Shown piece by piece: positions 1 through 5,020 of a stretch of DNA of 5,020 nucleotides (position 1 is the first letter of the stretch; each line of letters opens with the position of its first letter). The position numbers and the translations under genes are program-made. The stretch spans positions 1-5,020 of the forward strand of contig PUMC01000052.1 in NCBI GenBank assembly GCA_003552425.1, given 5' to 3'. The stretch comes from Candidatus Acetothermia bacterium (lineage in GTDB: Bacteria; Bipolaricaulota; Bipolaricaulia; Bipolaricaulales; Bipolaricaulaceae). Under the pieces are notes generated by a model. The model made no database searches. It was not told the origin of the DNA and saw nothing but the letters and a program-made list of their open reading frames with translations.

Positions 1-392
1 CCCTCCAATCCCACCGAGCGGTCAAGCCGCGCGAGCTCCTCCGCCCCCAGCCCTCCGCGCCCCACCACGTCCGCAGAGATCACCACATCCGCCCGCAGCC
101 GACGCGCAGCGCGAGCCGCCTTGGACAACAGGACCCTTCGGCACGGACCACAGGGGAACGGAAGCCCCATCAACGTTGGCGGCATGCGCAGGAAGTCCCG
201 TTTGAGGGTATGGCACTTGAACGGCAGGGTGGGAAACAGACGCCGCACCGTATCCTTGACGAACTCGGTACCCTGGAAGAAGGGAGACTGCAGATAGAGG
301 AGATGTAGATCCAACGAACTCCCGTGTTGCATCAGACGGGTGGCCAGGACACTCGCGCGGCTACCCGAATAGAGGACCAGACCACGCATCAT
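1..392 (-). CDS. PP-loop (ThiI/MnmA-like) family protein with degenerate ATP loop, 5' part only
   Basis: The gene runs off the left edge; about 130 N-terminal residues are visible. It opens with a hydrophobic strand and the loop SGSRAS (residues 9-14), placed exactly where PP-loop ATP pyrophosphatases carry SGGxDS. SPFF follows at 36-39, then a CGPC pair (C81, C84) in the position of the MnmA/ThiI-like cysteine motif, then RADVVISADVVGRG (100-113), which matches the usual 'ADFIATGEVLGQ' region. Family members activate a tRNA or other substrate by adenylation before sulfur transfer. Here the loop has lost the second Gly and the Asp, so ATP chemistry is doubtful; that is inference. The start is one of two adjacent ATG codons (392 or 389). 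AAGGGGG at 398-404 is a good ribosome site for either. The gene begins 25 bases after hpf and is probably cotranscribed with it. A ComF-type protein was considered and does not fit as well. Confidence 0.62.
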   Translation of the reverse strand, partial: MMRGLVLYSGSRASVLATRLMQHGSSLDLHLLYLQSPFFQGTEFVKDTVRRLFPTLPFKCHTLKRDFLRMPPTLMGLPFPCGPCRRVLLSKAARAARRLRADVVISADVVGRGGLGAEELARLDRSVGLE

Positions 393-417
393 TCTCGCCC
401 CCTTCGGTCAGCCGCAC

Positions 418-936
418 TCAGCGCCGCCGCGGAAGTATGAGCCCGTATTCCCCATCCCCTCGCCTGAACACCACAGCCGGATCATCATCGTCCAGGTGGA
501 AGAACACCAAGAAGTCCTTCCCGGAATCCTCAAGCTCAAGGACCGCGTCCTCGGGTGACATGGGTTTTCGAATGTAGCTGTTGACGGTGACGATTCTGGG
601 TCTTCCGCCATCCTCTTCCGGCACTTCCTCGCGACTCCCACCCTTGCGCTCCACGCGCAGCCGTTCCTTGTACTTGACGAGCTGACGCTGCATCTTTTCC
701 ACAGCTTGATCGACGGAGGCGTACATGTCGTCGGTGACGGCCTCCGCCTTGACCGTCTTCTTGTTGACCAGGTGCCCCACCATCTCCACCCGGTGCTGCC
801 CCCGTTCCACTTCCATGACGATGTCCAGGCTAACGATGCGGTCAAAATACCGGGAGAGGCCGTCCGCCTTCTTATGGGCGTACTCCTTCAGGGCATCGGA
901 GTCCGCTACATACCGTTCGACAATCCGGACGTCCAC
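418..936 (-). CDS. hpf: Ribosome hibernation promoting factor, long form
   Basis: This protein of 172 residues binds the small ribosomal subunit and, in its long form, pairs 70S ribosomes into inactive 100S dimers during starvation or stationary phase. The N-terminal S30AE domain covers about residues 1-95, with the family pattern DDMYASVDQAVEKMQRQL at 69-86 followed by a basic run (KYKERLRVERK). A charged linker leads to the C-terminal dimerisation domain at about 114-170, where IRKPMSPEDAVLELE, FLVFFHLDDDD and the closing GEYGLILPR match the long-HPF signature. The two-domain length separates it from short HPF and YfiA. The start is GTG at 936-934, preceded by AAAGGGGA (948-941) at close spacing. 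An upstream promoter with near-consensus boxes suggests it starts its own transcript, with the PP-loop gene downstream. An acidic DDDD stretch lies in the C-terminal domain. Confidence 0.95.
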   Translation of the reverse strand: MDVRIVERYVADSDALKEYAHKKADGLSRYFDRIVSLDIVMEVERGQHRVEMVGHLVNKKTVKAEAVTDDMYASVDQAVEKMQRQLVKYKERLRVERKGGSREEVPEEDGGRPRIVTVNSYIRKPMSPEDAVLELEDSGKDFLVFFHLDDDDPAVVFRRGDGEYGLILPRRR

Positions 937-963
937 AGGGTCCCCTTTCTAAACAAAACAAAC

Positions 964-977
964 CGTTACGTTACGTA
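964..977. repeat. Tandem CGTTAC motif in hpf leader
   Basis: CGTTAC occurs twice, overlapping by one base (964-969 and 969-974), and runs into the palindrome TACGTA (972-977), which touches the hpf -10 box. It lies across the predicted transcription start. The same hexamer forms an inverted repeat at 2530-2543. It could be an operator half-site or chance. Confidence 0.35.
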
Positions 978-1006
978 TGATACAACAGGCAGGGGCCCCC
1001 CGTCAA
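977..1006 (-). promoter_or_regulatory. Sigma70-type promoter for hpf
   Basis: On the minus strand TTGACG (1006-1001) and TATCAT (982-977) each match the sigma70 consensus at 5 of 6 positions and are separated by 18 bases. The predicted transcription start is near 970, which gives a leader of roughly 33 bases before the GTG start and includes the ribosome site. The spacer contains the perfect palindrome GGGGCCCC (992-999), an unusually GC-rich insert between otherwise strong boxes. The promoter is read from sequence only and is not experimentally supported. Confidence 0.7.
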
Positions 1007-1025
1007 CGGCCAACGCAAGCTGACG

Positions 1026-2456
1026 TCAGCCCAATTCGGAGAGTGCCTGGCGCAAATCCCCCACCAGGCGATGCAGACCGTCTGAACCCAGCTCACTGAA
1101 GAAGGGTTCGAAGGTCTCAGTCACATAGGGCCGCAAGCGAATCCGGTACGTGGTCCCCCGGGAGAGGCGCTCACGGTGGAGCAGGCCCATCTCCACGAGT
1201 TCGCTGGGGGGCTCGCTGACAAGTGCTGCTTCAGCGCAGTCGATCCACGCGGCCAGCTCGGTGGTCGTATACGCACGCGGCTCTCGAGAGGCAAGGAAGG
1301 CCAGCATGCGCTTCTCGTGAACAGGTCTTCGATCCAACCGGCGCATGAGCCGAGCCCGCTGTCGGAGGATCTCCTCGGGGAACACCTCCAAGGCCTCCTC
1401 GGGCTCCCTCCGCACCCAATGAGGAACGCAGCGGTCATCTTCCTCGCCACACTCCTCGTGCGTACCCGTGCCCATCGTCTGGAGGTCCTCATGATCATCG
1501 CCCGGCGGCGGCGCGGATACCCCTCGCACCTTCTGCAACCACGCCTCGCGGAAGGCAACTTCGGACCCCGAAAGCTCTTCCTCAGCACGCCCCGCAACAC
1601 TTGACGGACACGCATCAGCCCGCGCCCGCTGGATAGCCGCTAGGATCTCCCCACGCACCTGGCGAAGCTTCGGGGTTTCCACGGGCCGGAAGGCGGGGGT
1701 GAATCCACCGTGGAAGGTCTCTCTAAGGCGCACGTTGACCTTCCGCACGGTCTGGCTGGTGAAGAAGATGCACGCTCCAGTGGCCAACGCTGCCACCTCC
1801 TCCTTCACCTCCGACTTTCGCCAGGGCAAGATCTCACCGTAGACCCGCATGTCGGCCTCGTGCACCACCCGATGCAGGAACATCATCCCCGCCTGGGTCA
1901 ACACATCCTTCTCCACCTTGGCCGACCGTTGGGAGATGATCACAGTTCCCAGTCCGCGCTTACGGCCCCGAAGGGCGATGCGGGCCACCGTATCCTTGAG
2001 CGGTGAGCGTACACCCTGCGGAATGAACTCGTGACATTCCTCGATGCCGATCATGTAGGGCTTGCGGAGCTTCCCCGCAACCGCCCACAACCTCGCCAGG
2101 TACGCCAACACGAACGCATCGCGTTCCTCGGTGAGCATGCCGGAAACGTCGACCACCACGGGAATCCCCTCCCGCAGCGAGACTTCCGCGACCCCAGCGG
2201 CGGACTCGGCATCCAGTTCGATGTCTACGTTCTCTCCCTCGCCAACGACGAGAACTTCGTACTTCTCCTTGAGCCCGAAGTACTCACCATCGGTGTCGAT
2301 GATGGACAGGGGGTAGCGGGCCGCAAGGAGCTCCTCGAAGATCACCCCTGCGGTGTTCGACTTCCCCGAACCACGAATCCCCAAGATGGCGGCGCACTGC
2401 CCGATGGCCTCGTCAAGGCCCAACTTGATATCTGGTCCTATGTTGAGCGTCCCCAT
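1026..2456 (-). CDS. HerA-like (DUF87) ATP-binding protein with C-terminal winged-helix-like region
   Basis: This protein of 476 residues belongs to the HerA/FtsK-type RecA-fold ATPases, which form rings that move DNA. Walker A is GIRGSGKSN at 26-34, and the DTDGEY stretch at 54-59 resembles the HerA 'DPHGEY' element. Walker B is IGIEECHEF at 136-144 with a likely catalytic E140. RGRKRGLGTVIISQRSAKV (163-181) holds the sensor glutamine and arginine region. The N-terminal HAS-barrel of classical HerA is missing: the ATPase core starts almost at residue 1. After about residue 270 comes an acidic, probably flexible linker. From about 378 to 445 there is a winged-helix-like segment (MLAFLASREP, TTTELAAWI, LVEMGLLHRE, TTYRIRLRPYV). 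ATG at 2456 is preceded in frame by a stop five codons upstream, so the N-terminus is not longer. Ribosome-site support is weak (CTGGGGAC). No nurA or other effector gene adjoins. The true substrate is unknown. Confidence 0.8.
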   Translation of the reverse strand: MGTLNIGPDIKLGLDEAIGQCAAILGIRGSGKSNTAGVIFEELLAARYPLSIIDTDGEYFGLKEKYEVLVVGEGENVDIELDAESAAGVAEVSLREGIPVVVDVSGMLTEERDAFVLAYLARLWAVAGKLRKPYMIGIEECHEFIPQGVRSPLKDTVARIALRGRKRGLGTVIISQRSAKVEKDVLTQAGMMFLHRVVHEADMRVYGEILPWRKSEVKEEVAALATGACIFFTSQTVRKVNVRLRETFHGGFTPAFRPVETPKLRQVRGEILAAIQRARADACPSSVAGRAEEELSGSEVAFREAWLQKVRGVSAPPPGDDHEDLQTMGTGTHEECGEEDDRCVPHWVRREPEEALEVFPEEILRQRARLMRRLDRRPVHEKRMLAFLASREPRAYTTTELAAWIDCAEAALVSEPPSELVEMGLLHRERLSRGTTYRIRLRPYVTETFEPFFSELGSDGLHRLVGDLRQALSELG

Positions 2457-2474
2457 GTCCCCAGCAGCCTAGGG

Positions 2475-2501
2475 CCCAACCTTCGGATCACCAAGGTAGG
2501 G
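2475..2501 (-). terminator. Stem-loop between cca and the HerA-like gene; terminator or leader structure uncertain
   Basis: On the minus strand, arms CCCTACCTT and AAGGTTGGG pair over 9 positions with one mismatch around a 9-base loop. No run of T follows, so an intrinsic terminator is not well supported. The structure sits 18 bases before the ATG of the HerA-like gene and could instead be a leader hairpin. A smaller CCCC-TGAT-GGGG hairpin lies just upstream at 2507-2518. Confidence 0.35.
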
Positions 2502-2529
2502 AGCGACCCCATCAGGGGACATCGGGGGG

Positions 2530-2543
2530 GTAACGGACGTTAC
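2530..2543. repeat. Perfect 14-bp inverted repeat at the 3' end of cca
   Basis: GTAACG and CGTTAC are separated by GA, forming a 6-2-6 inverted repeat that includes the cca stop codon (TAA at 2542-2540). It is directly followed on the minus strand by a C7 run (2530-2524). The half-site recurs in the hpf leader at 964-974. It may be an operator for the HerA-like gene, whose start is about 74 bases away, or a chance palindrome. Confidence 0.35.
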
Positions 2544-3973
2544 ACGTGACCCCTCGCCTGACGGGCCGCCTCGGCAAGTGCTTCCTCACGCGTTCTGATC
2601 ACACCAGCCAAAATCAGCTCGTGGATCTCCTCCAACACGCGTCCGAGCTGGGGACCGGGGGGCATCCCCAGCTCAAGAAGATCGTCCCCGTTCAACAGCT
2701 GGCGCGCACGCTGCACGCCTTGCAACCGGTCCACATGGACGAGCAACCCCACTACGTGCGCAAGGAGGGGTCTCCACGCAGAGGCCTTGTGGGCCGAGCC
2801 TTCCGCATCGCAGATCATGAGCCGCACCAGATCGGCAAACAACGGATAGCGCTTGTCCAGATCGTCATAGGGTGCTCCGGGGCATTCCTCCACGGAGAGC
2901 AACCGCAACTGCTTACCCAAGCCCATCTCCTGAAGGCGCGCCGCACGCATATGTTCACGCACAAGGTGCACCACCCAGCTCACCTGGCGGGCCGGAAGGC
3001 GCAACCTCCGAAGGACCTCCTCCGCGATCGCGGCACCCACACGACAATGCCCGCTCATATGCTCACCGGACCACCGTTCCAACGCTATCGGCTTGCCCAC
3101 GTCATGGAGCAGGATCCCCAGCTTGAGGTATGGGTCGTCCCACAGTCCATCCGCGACCTCGAGAGCGGCGCATGTATGCTCGAACACGTCTCCCTCCGGA
3201 TGGTACACCTCCGACTGGGGGACACCGCCCAACGCCGCCACCTCCGGGAGAACACAGGCCAGAAGACCCGTGGAACGCAGCAACCGGATGCCCCTCGCCG
3301 ATCTGGGGGTGGCCAGCAGGCGAAGGAACTCGTCGCGGATCCGCTCCCAAGACACCCGTGTGATCGCCTGCGCATGAACACGGATTGCGTCCTCCGTGGC
3401 CTTGTCGATGCTGAAGCCAAGCTGGCAGGAGAAGCGCACTGCCCGGAGCATGCGCAGTCGGTCCTCCGAGAACCTACGGTCCGGCGAGCCGATCGTGCGG
3501 ATGACTCCCCGCTCGATGTCAGCGACACCGCCGACCAAGTCCACCACATGTCCGTCGCGCGTGGCAACGAGACCGTTCACCGTGAAGTCCCGTCGCCTGA
3601 CATCGTCCTCCAGGGTCCCCCATCGCACCTCCTGGGGACGGCGCCCGTCGGGATAGTCACCCTCCGTGCGAAAGGTGGCCACTTCGTAGCGACGACCATT
3701 CGGCCCGACAACAATGACCACCCCGAAGGCCTTACCCACTTCCAGCACCTTGAACTCCGGGAGCAGTTCAAGAACACGTCCCGGAGGAGCCTCCGTGGCG
3801 ATGTCGACGTCCTTAGGCACCCAAGCATGAGCACGGCCTTCGCGAACAGCAAGCACACCGTCGCGCACGACACCCCCCACGAGCACGGTTCGGTAGCCCG
3901 CGGCCACCAACCGTCGCGTGATCGCGTCCGCGGCGGGATGCTCAGCAAATACCGTGCCAACTTGTATGTTCAC
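2540..3973 (-). CDS. cca: tRNA nucleotidyltransferase (CCA- or A-adding) with HD domain
   Basis: This 477-residue class II nucleotidyltransferase adds or repairs the 3'-CCA end of tRNA in the cytoplasm. Its head domain carries LVGGVVRD (31-38) and the metal-binding pair D55-V-D57 in PKDVDIAT. RRDFTVNGL (127-135) follows. The nucleotide-recognition motif EDxxR lies at 170-174 within SEDRLRMLRAVRF. ERIRDEF (210-216) marks the neck. An HD phosphohydrolase-like domain follows at about 255-340, with HPEGDVFEHT (258-267) and LLHDVGKP (288-295), then a C-terminal segment with NGDDLLELGMPPGPQLG. Poly(A) polymerase and A-adding relatives share these motifs, so the exact CCA specificity is inferred. 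The start is GTG at 3973-3971. A TAA stop lies three codons upstream in frame, and there is no convincing ribosome site. The promoter position suggests a leaderless message. The gene is divergent from frr. Confidence 0.93.
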   Translation of the reverse strand: MNIQVGTVFAEHPAADAITRRLVAAGYRTVLVGGVVRDGVLAVREGRAHAWVPKDVDIATEAPPGRVLELLPEFKVLEVGKAFGVVIVVGPNGRRYEVATFRTEGDYPDGRRPQEVRWGTLEDDVRRRDFTVNGLVATRDGHVVDLVGGVADIERGVIRTIGSPDRRFSEDRLRMLRAVRFSCQLGFSIDKATEDAIRVHAQAITRVSWERIRDEFLRLLATPRSARGIRLLRSTGLLACVLPEVAALGGVPQSEVYHPEGDVFEHTCAALEVADGLWDDPYLKLGILLHDVGKPIALERWSGEHMSGHCRVGAAIAEEVLRRLRLPARQVSWVVHLVREHMRAARLQEMGLGKQLRLLSVEECPGAPYDDLDKRYPLFADLVRLMICDAEGSAHKASAWRPLLAHVVGLLVHVDRLQGVQRARQLLNGDDLLELGMPPGPQLGRVLEEIHELILAGVIRTREEALAEAARQARGHV

Positions 3974-3978
3974 AGCGC

Positions 3979-4007
3979 ATTATCGCCGGCGGAGCGTACG
4001 GGCCCAA
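3979..4007 (-). promoter_or_regulatory. Predicted cca promoter giving a leaderless transcript
   Basis: GATAAT (3984-3979) matches 5 of 6 bases of the -10 consensus. TTGGGC (4007-4002) is a weak -35, 17 bases upstream. Only five bases separate the -10 box from the GTG start at 3973, so the expected transcription start falls on or next to the start codon. This agrees with the lack of a Shine-Dalgarno site in front of cca. Confidence 0.5.
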
Positions 4008-4024
4008 GCATTCCGCGCAACTCC

Positions 4025-4053
4025 TTGAACAGAACCCGCTTGAGGGCTACGAT
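4025..4053 (+). promoter_or_regulatory. Predicted frr promoter
   Basis: TTGAAC (4025-4030) and TACGAT (4048-4053) are separated by exactly 17 bases, each matching the sigma70 consensus at 4 of 6 positions. The predicted transcription start near 4060 leaves a leader of about 13 bases that still contains the GGGG part of the ribosome site. It is divergent from the cca promoter, with the two -35 boxes about 17 bases apart. Confidence 0.45.
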
Positions 4054-4072
4054 TCCGTGGGGGTGCACTCGT

Positions 4073-4630
4073 ATGGAAGATGCGCTGCTAGACCAGGCTA
4101 AGTCCAACATGGACAAGAGCGTCAAGGTGTTGCGGGGTGAACTGACCAAGGTACACACTGGTCGAGCCAACCCATCGCTCCTTGAGGATGTGACGGTGGA
4201 TTACTATGGCACACCCACACCCCTCAAGCACGTGGCCAACATCGTGGCGCCCGATCCCGACTTGATCGTCGTCCGCCCTTTTGACCGCTCTCAGATCGCT
4301 GCGCTGGAGAAGGCCATTCTCGCCTCGGACCTGGGACTCACACCCCAGAACGACGGTCAGATCGTCAGAGTAAAGATTCCACGCCTGTCGGAGGATCGAC
4401 GCGATGAACTCGTGAAGCTCGTCCACAAGAAGGGCGAGGAATCGAAAGTGGCCCTACGGAACTTGCGTCGCGATGCCCGGGACAAGCTGGACAGCATGAA
4501 GAAGGACAGCGAGATCTCCGAGGACGACTACTTCCGGCTGCGGGATCAGCTCGACGAGATCACACAGGATTTCGTGGGGCAGGTCGACAAGCACGTCGAG
4601 GAGAAGGCCCAGGAGATGCGAACGCTCTAG
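4073..4630 (+). CDS. frr: Ribosome recycling factor
   Basis: This cytoplasmic protein of 185 residues works with EF-G to split post-termination ribosomes; the length equals the family norm. The N-terminal helix of domain I (MEDALLDQAKSNMDKSVKVL) leads to TGRANPSLLEDV (29-40), which opens the beta-rich domain II. Domain II includes YYGTPTPLKHVANI and IVVRPFD. Domain I resumes at about 105 with VKIPRLSEDRRDELVKLV and ALRNLRRDARDKL (127-139), where R129 and R132 match residues important in the E. coli protein. It ends in a coiled-coil-like helix. The reading frame is open far upstream across antisense cca, but the family N-terminus fixes the start at ATG 4073. A GGGGG run at 4059-4063 can act as ribosome site. 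frr commonly follows pyrH; here it heads its own block. The next gene starts 14 bases after its stop. Confidence 0.97.
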   Translation: MEDALLDQAKSNMDKSVKVLRGELTKVHTGRANPSLLEDVTVDYYGTPTPLKHVANIVAPDPDLIVVRPFDRSQIAALEKAILASDLGLTPQNDGQIVRVKIPRLSEDRRDELVKLVHKKGEESKVALRNLRRDARDKLDSMKKDSEISEDDYFRLRDQLDEITQDFVGQVDKHVEEKAQEMRTL

Positions 4631-4644
4631 GTGGGGAGAACACA

Positions 4645-4980
4645 ATGCGCTGGATCGGAATCCGTGAGGGGGCATTGCTTGCCGCTGTGCTTTCCGTGGC
4701 TTTGTCAGCGCTCGGCTGGGGATGGCCGTTGGGCGTCTGGTGGGGGCTGTTGGCCGTTGCGGCTCCGCGCGGGGTGGCGTCGTTGCTGGACCGCAACCTC
4801 GAAACCGGCTCCTCACGACTTTGGACGAGCATCGCCGCGTTTGGAGGGCAGATGCTGATGGCGGCACTTGCTCTTGGCGGCGTGGCCGCTGGCCTCCCGG
4901 CGCTCGCCGTGATCGCCGGATTGGGGGCGGCTGCATTCGGGGTGTGGGCGCGTGCGTGGGCGCTCTCCAGGGCAGCATGA
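4645..4980 (+). CDS. Small membrane protein, four predicted helices, possibly AtpI-like
   Basis: This protein of 111 residues is strongly hydrophobic, with four likely membrane segments at about 8-25, 28-48, 60-82 and 84-105. A short polar loop (LLDRNLETGSSRLW, 47-60) separates the second and third. There is no cleavable signal peptide pattern and no catalytic motif. The start at ATG 4645 is supported by GGGGAG at 4633-4638, six bases away. It lies 14 bases after frr and its TGA overlaps the next ATG, so it is probably in one transcript with both. Size, four-helix plan and the loop position resemble ATP synthase protein I (AtpI/UncI), a poorly conserved helper of F-type ATP synthase assembly. 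This is inference; no residue is diagnostic, and an unrelated small membrane protein is equally possible. Confidence 0.72.
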   Translation: MRWIGIREGALLAAVLSVALSALGWGWPLGVWWGLLAVAAPRGVASLLDRNLETGSSRLWTSIAAFGGQMLMAALALGGVAAGLPALAVIAGLGAAAFGVWARAWALSRAA

Positions 4981-5020
4981 GCGTCGATCGGCTTGGACAA
5001 GAGCTACTCGCCACAGTCCG
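4977..5020 (+). CDS. Start of a gene overlapping the small membrane protein gene, cut by window edge
   Basis: ATG at 4977 overlaps the preceding TGA in an ATGA junction, the usual sign of translational coupling. Fourteen full codons are visible (MSVDRLGQELLATV) with no stop before the edge. The fragment is too short to identify. If the preceding gene is atpI, the expected neighbour would be atpB, and the peptide's LGQELL is loosely like the start of some subunit a proteins; this is only a guess. Confidence 0.5.
   Translation, partial: MSVDRLGQELLATV

Noticed and set aside
22..216. A minus-strand frame rich in Gly, Ala and Arg overlapping the PP-loop gene.
   Set aside because: It overlaps the better-supported frame that starts at 392 with a ribosome site, has low-complexity composition and shows no motif.
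1..392. ComF-like phosphoribosyltransferase, considered because of the CGPC pair and because comF can neighbour hpf.
   Set aside because: ComF has its cysteine cluster near the N-terminus and a PRPP loop downstream. Here the pair lies at residues 81-84 after a PP-loop-like strand and SPFF, and no PRPP motif is seen.
1001..1028. Terminator after the HerA-like gene, using CGTCA/TGACG arms and the TGACGTCA palindrome over the stop codon.
   Set aside because: The arms are only five bases with a 15-base loop and no T-run follows; the region is better explained by the hpf promoter.
1026..2456. HerA-based antiphage defence system.
   Set aside because: No Sir2, DUF4297, NurA or other nuclease gene adjoins. 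The flanking genes are cca and hpf, which are housekeeping, and there are no mobile-element signs.
2466..2494. Possible promoter for the HerA-like gene: TTGGTG and TAGGCT on the minus strand, 17 bases apart.
   Set aside because: Each box matches the consensus at only 3 of 6 positions and both lie within the stem-loop region, so the match is close to chance.
2546..4072. An open frame of about 509 codons antisense to cca, running in phase into frr and giving a 694-codon reading frame.
   Set aside because: The upstream part mirrors cca codon by codon, has low-complexity His/Arg/Pro-rich composition and no domain signature, while both cca and frr have full family motifs. It is a GC-bias shadow and not an N-terminal extension of frr.

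Overview
The window is bacterial and GC-rich throughout, with short spacers and G/C-heavy third codon positions. It holds housekeeping genes rather than an obvious mobile or defence island. I see no rRNA, tRNA, insertion sequence, phage gene or CRISPR array. The source organism cannot be fixed from sequence alone. A long-form hibernation factor, a class II CCA-type nucleotidyltransferase with an HD domain, strong GGGG-type Shine-Dalgarno sites, sigma70-like promoters and one apparently leaderless gene would suit a high-GC Gram-positive or a deep-branching thermophilic lineage; this is inference only.

Layout: two gene blocks diverge from a compact promoter region at about 3974-4072. To the left, on the minus strand in transcription order, lie a tRNA nucleotidyltransferase (cca, 3973-2540), a HerA/DUF87-type ATPase with a C-terminal winged-helix-like region (2456-1026), a long-form ribosome hibernation promoting factor (936-418) with a good promoter of its own, and the 5' part of a PP-loop/ThiI-MnmA-like protein (392 to the left edge) whose ATP-binding loop looks degenerate. 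To the right, on the plus strand, lie ribosome recycling factor (frr, 4073-4630), a small four-helix membrane protein that may be an AtpI-like protein (4645-4980), and the first codons of a gene that overlaps it by 4 bp (4977 to the right edge).

Theme: three certain or near-certain genes serve translation: tRNA 3'-end maturation, ribosome hibernation and ribosome recycling. The PP-loop protein belongs to a superfamily that often thiolates tRNA, although this copy may no longer catalyse that. The HerA-like ATPase has no NurA, Sir2 or other effector partner next to it, so I do not propose a defence system.

The points most worth a second look are the degenerate PP-loop protein, the partnerless HerA-like ATPase with its added C-terminal region, the leaderless arrangement of cca facing an frr promoter, and a GTAACG/CGTTAC motif that recurs in two intergenic regions.
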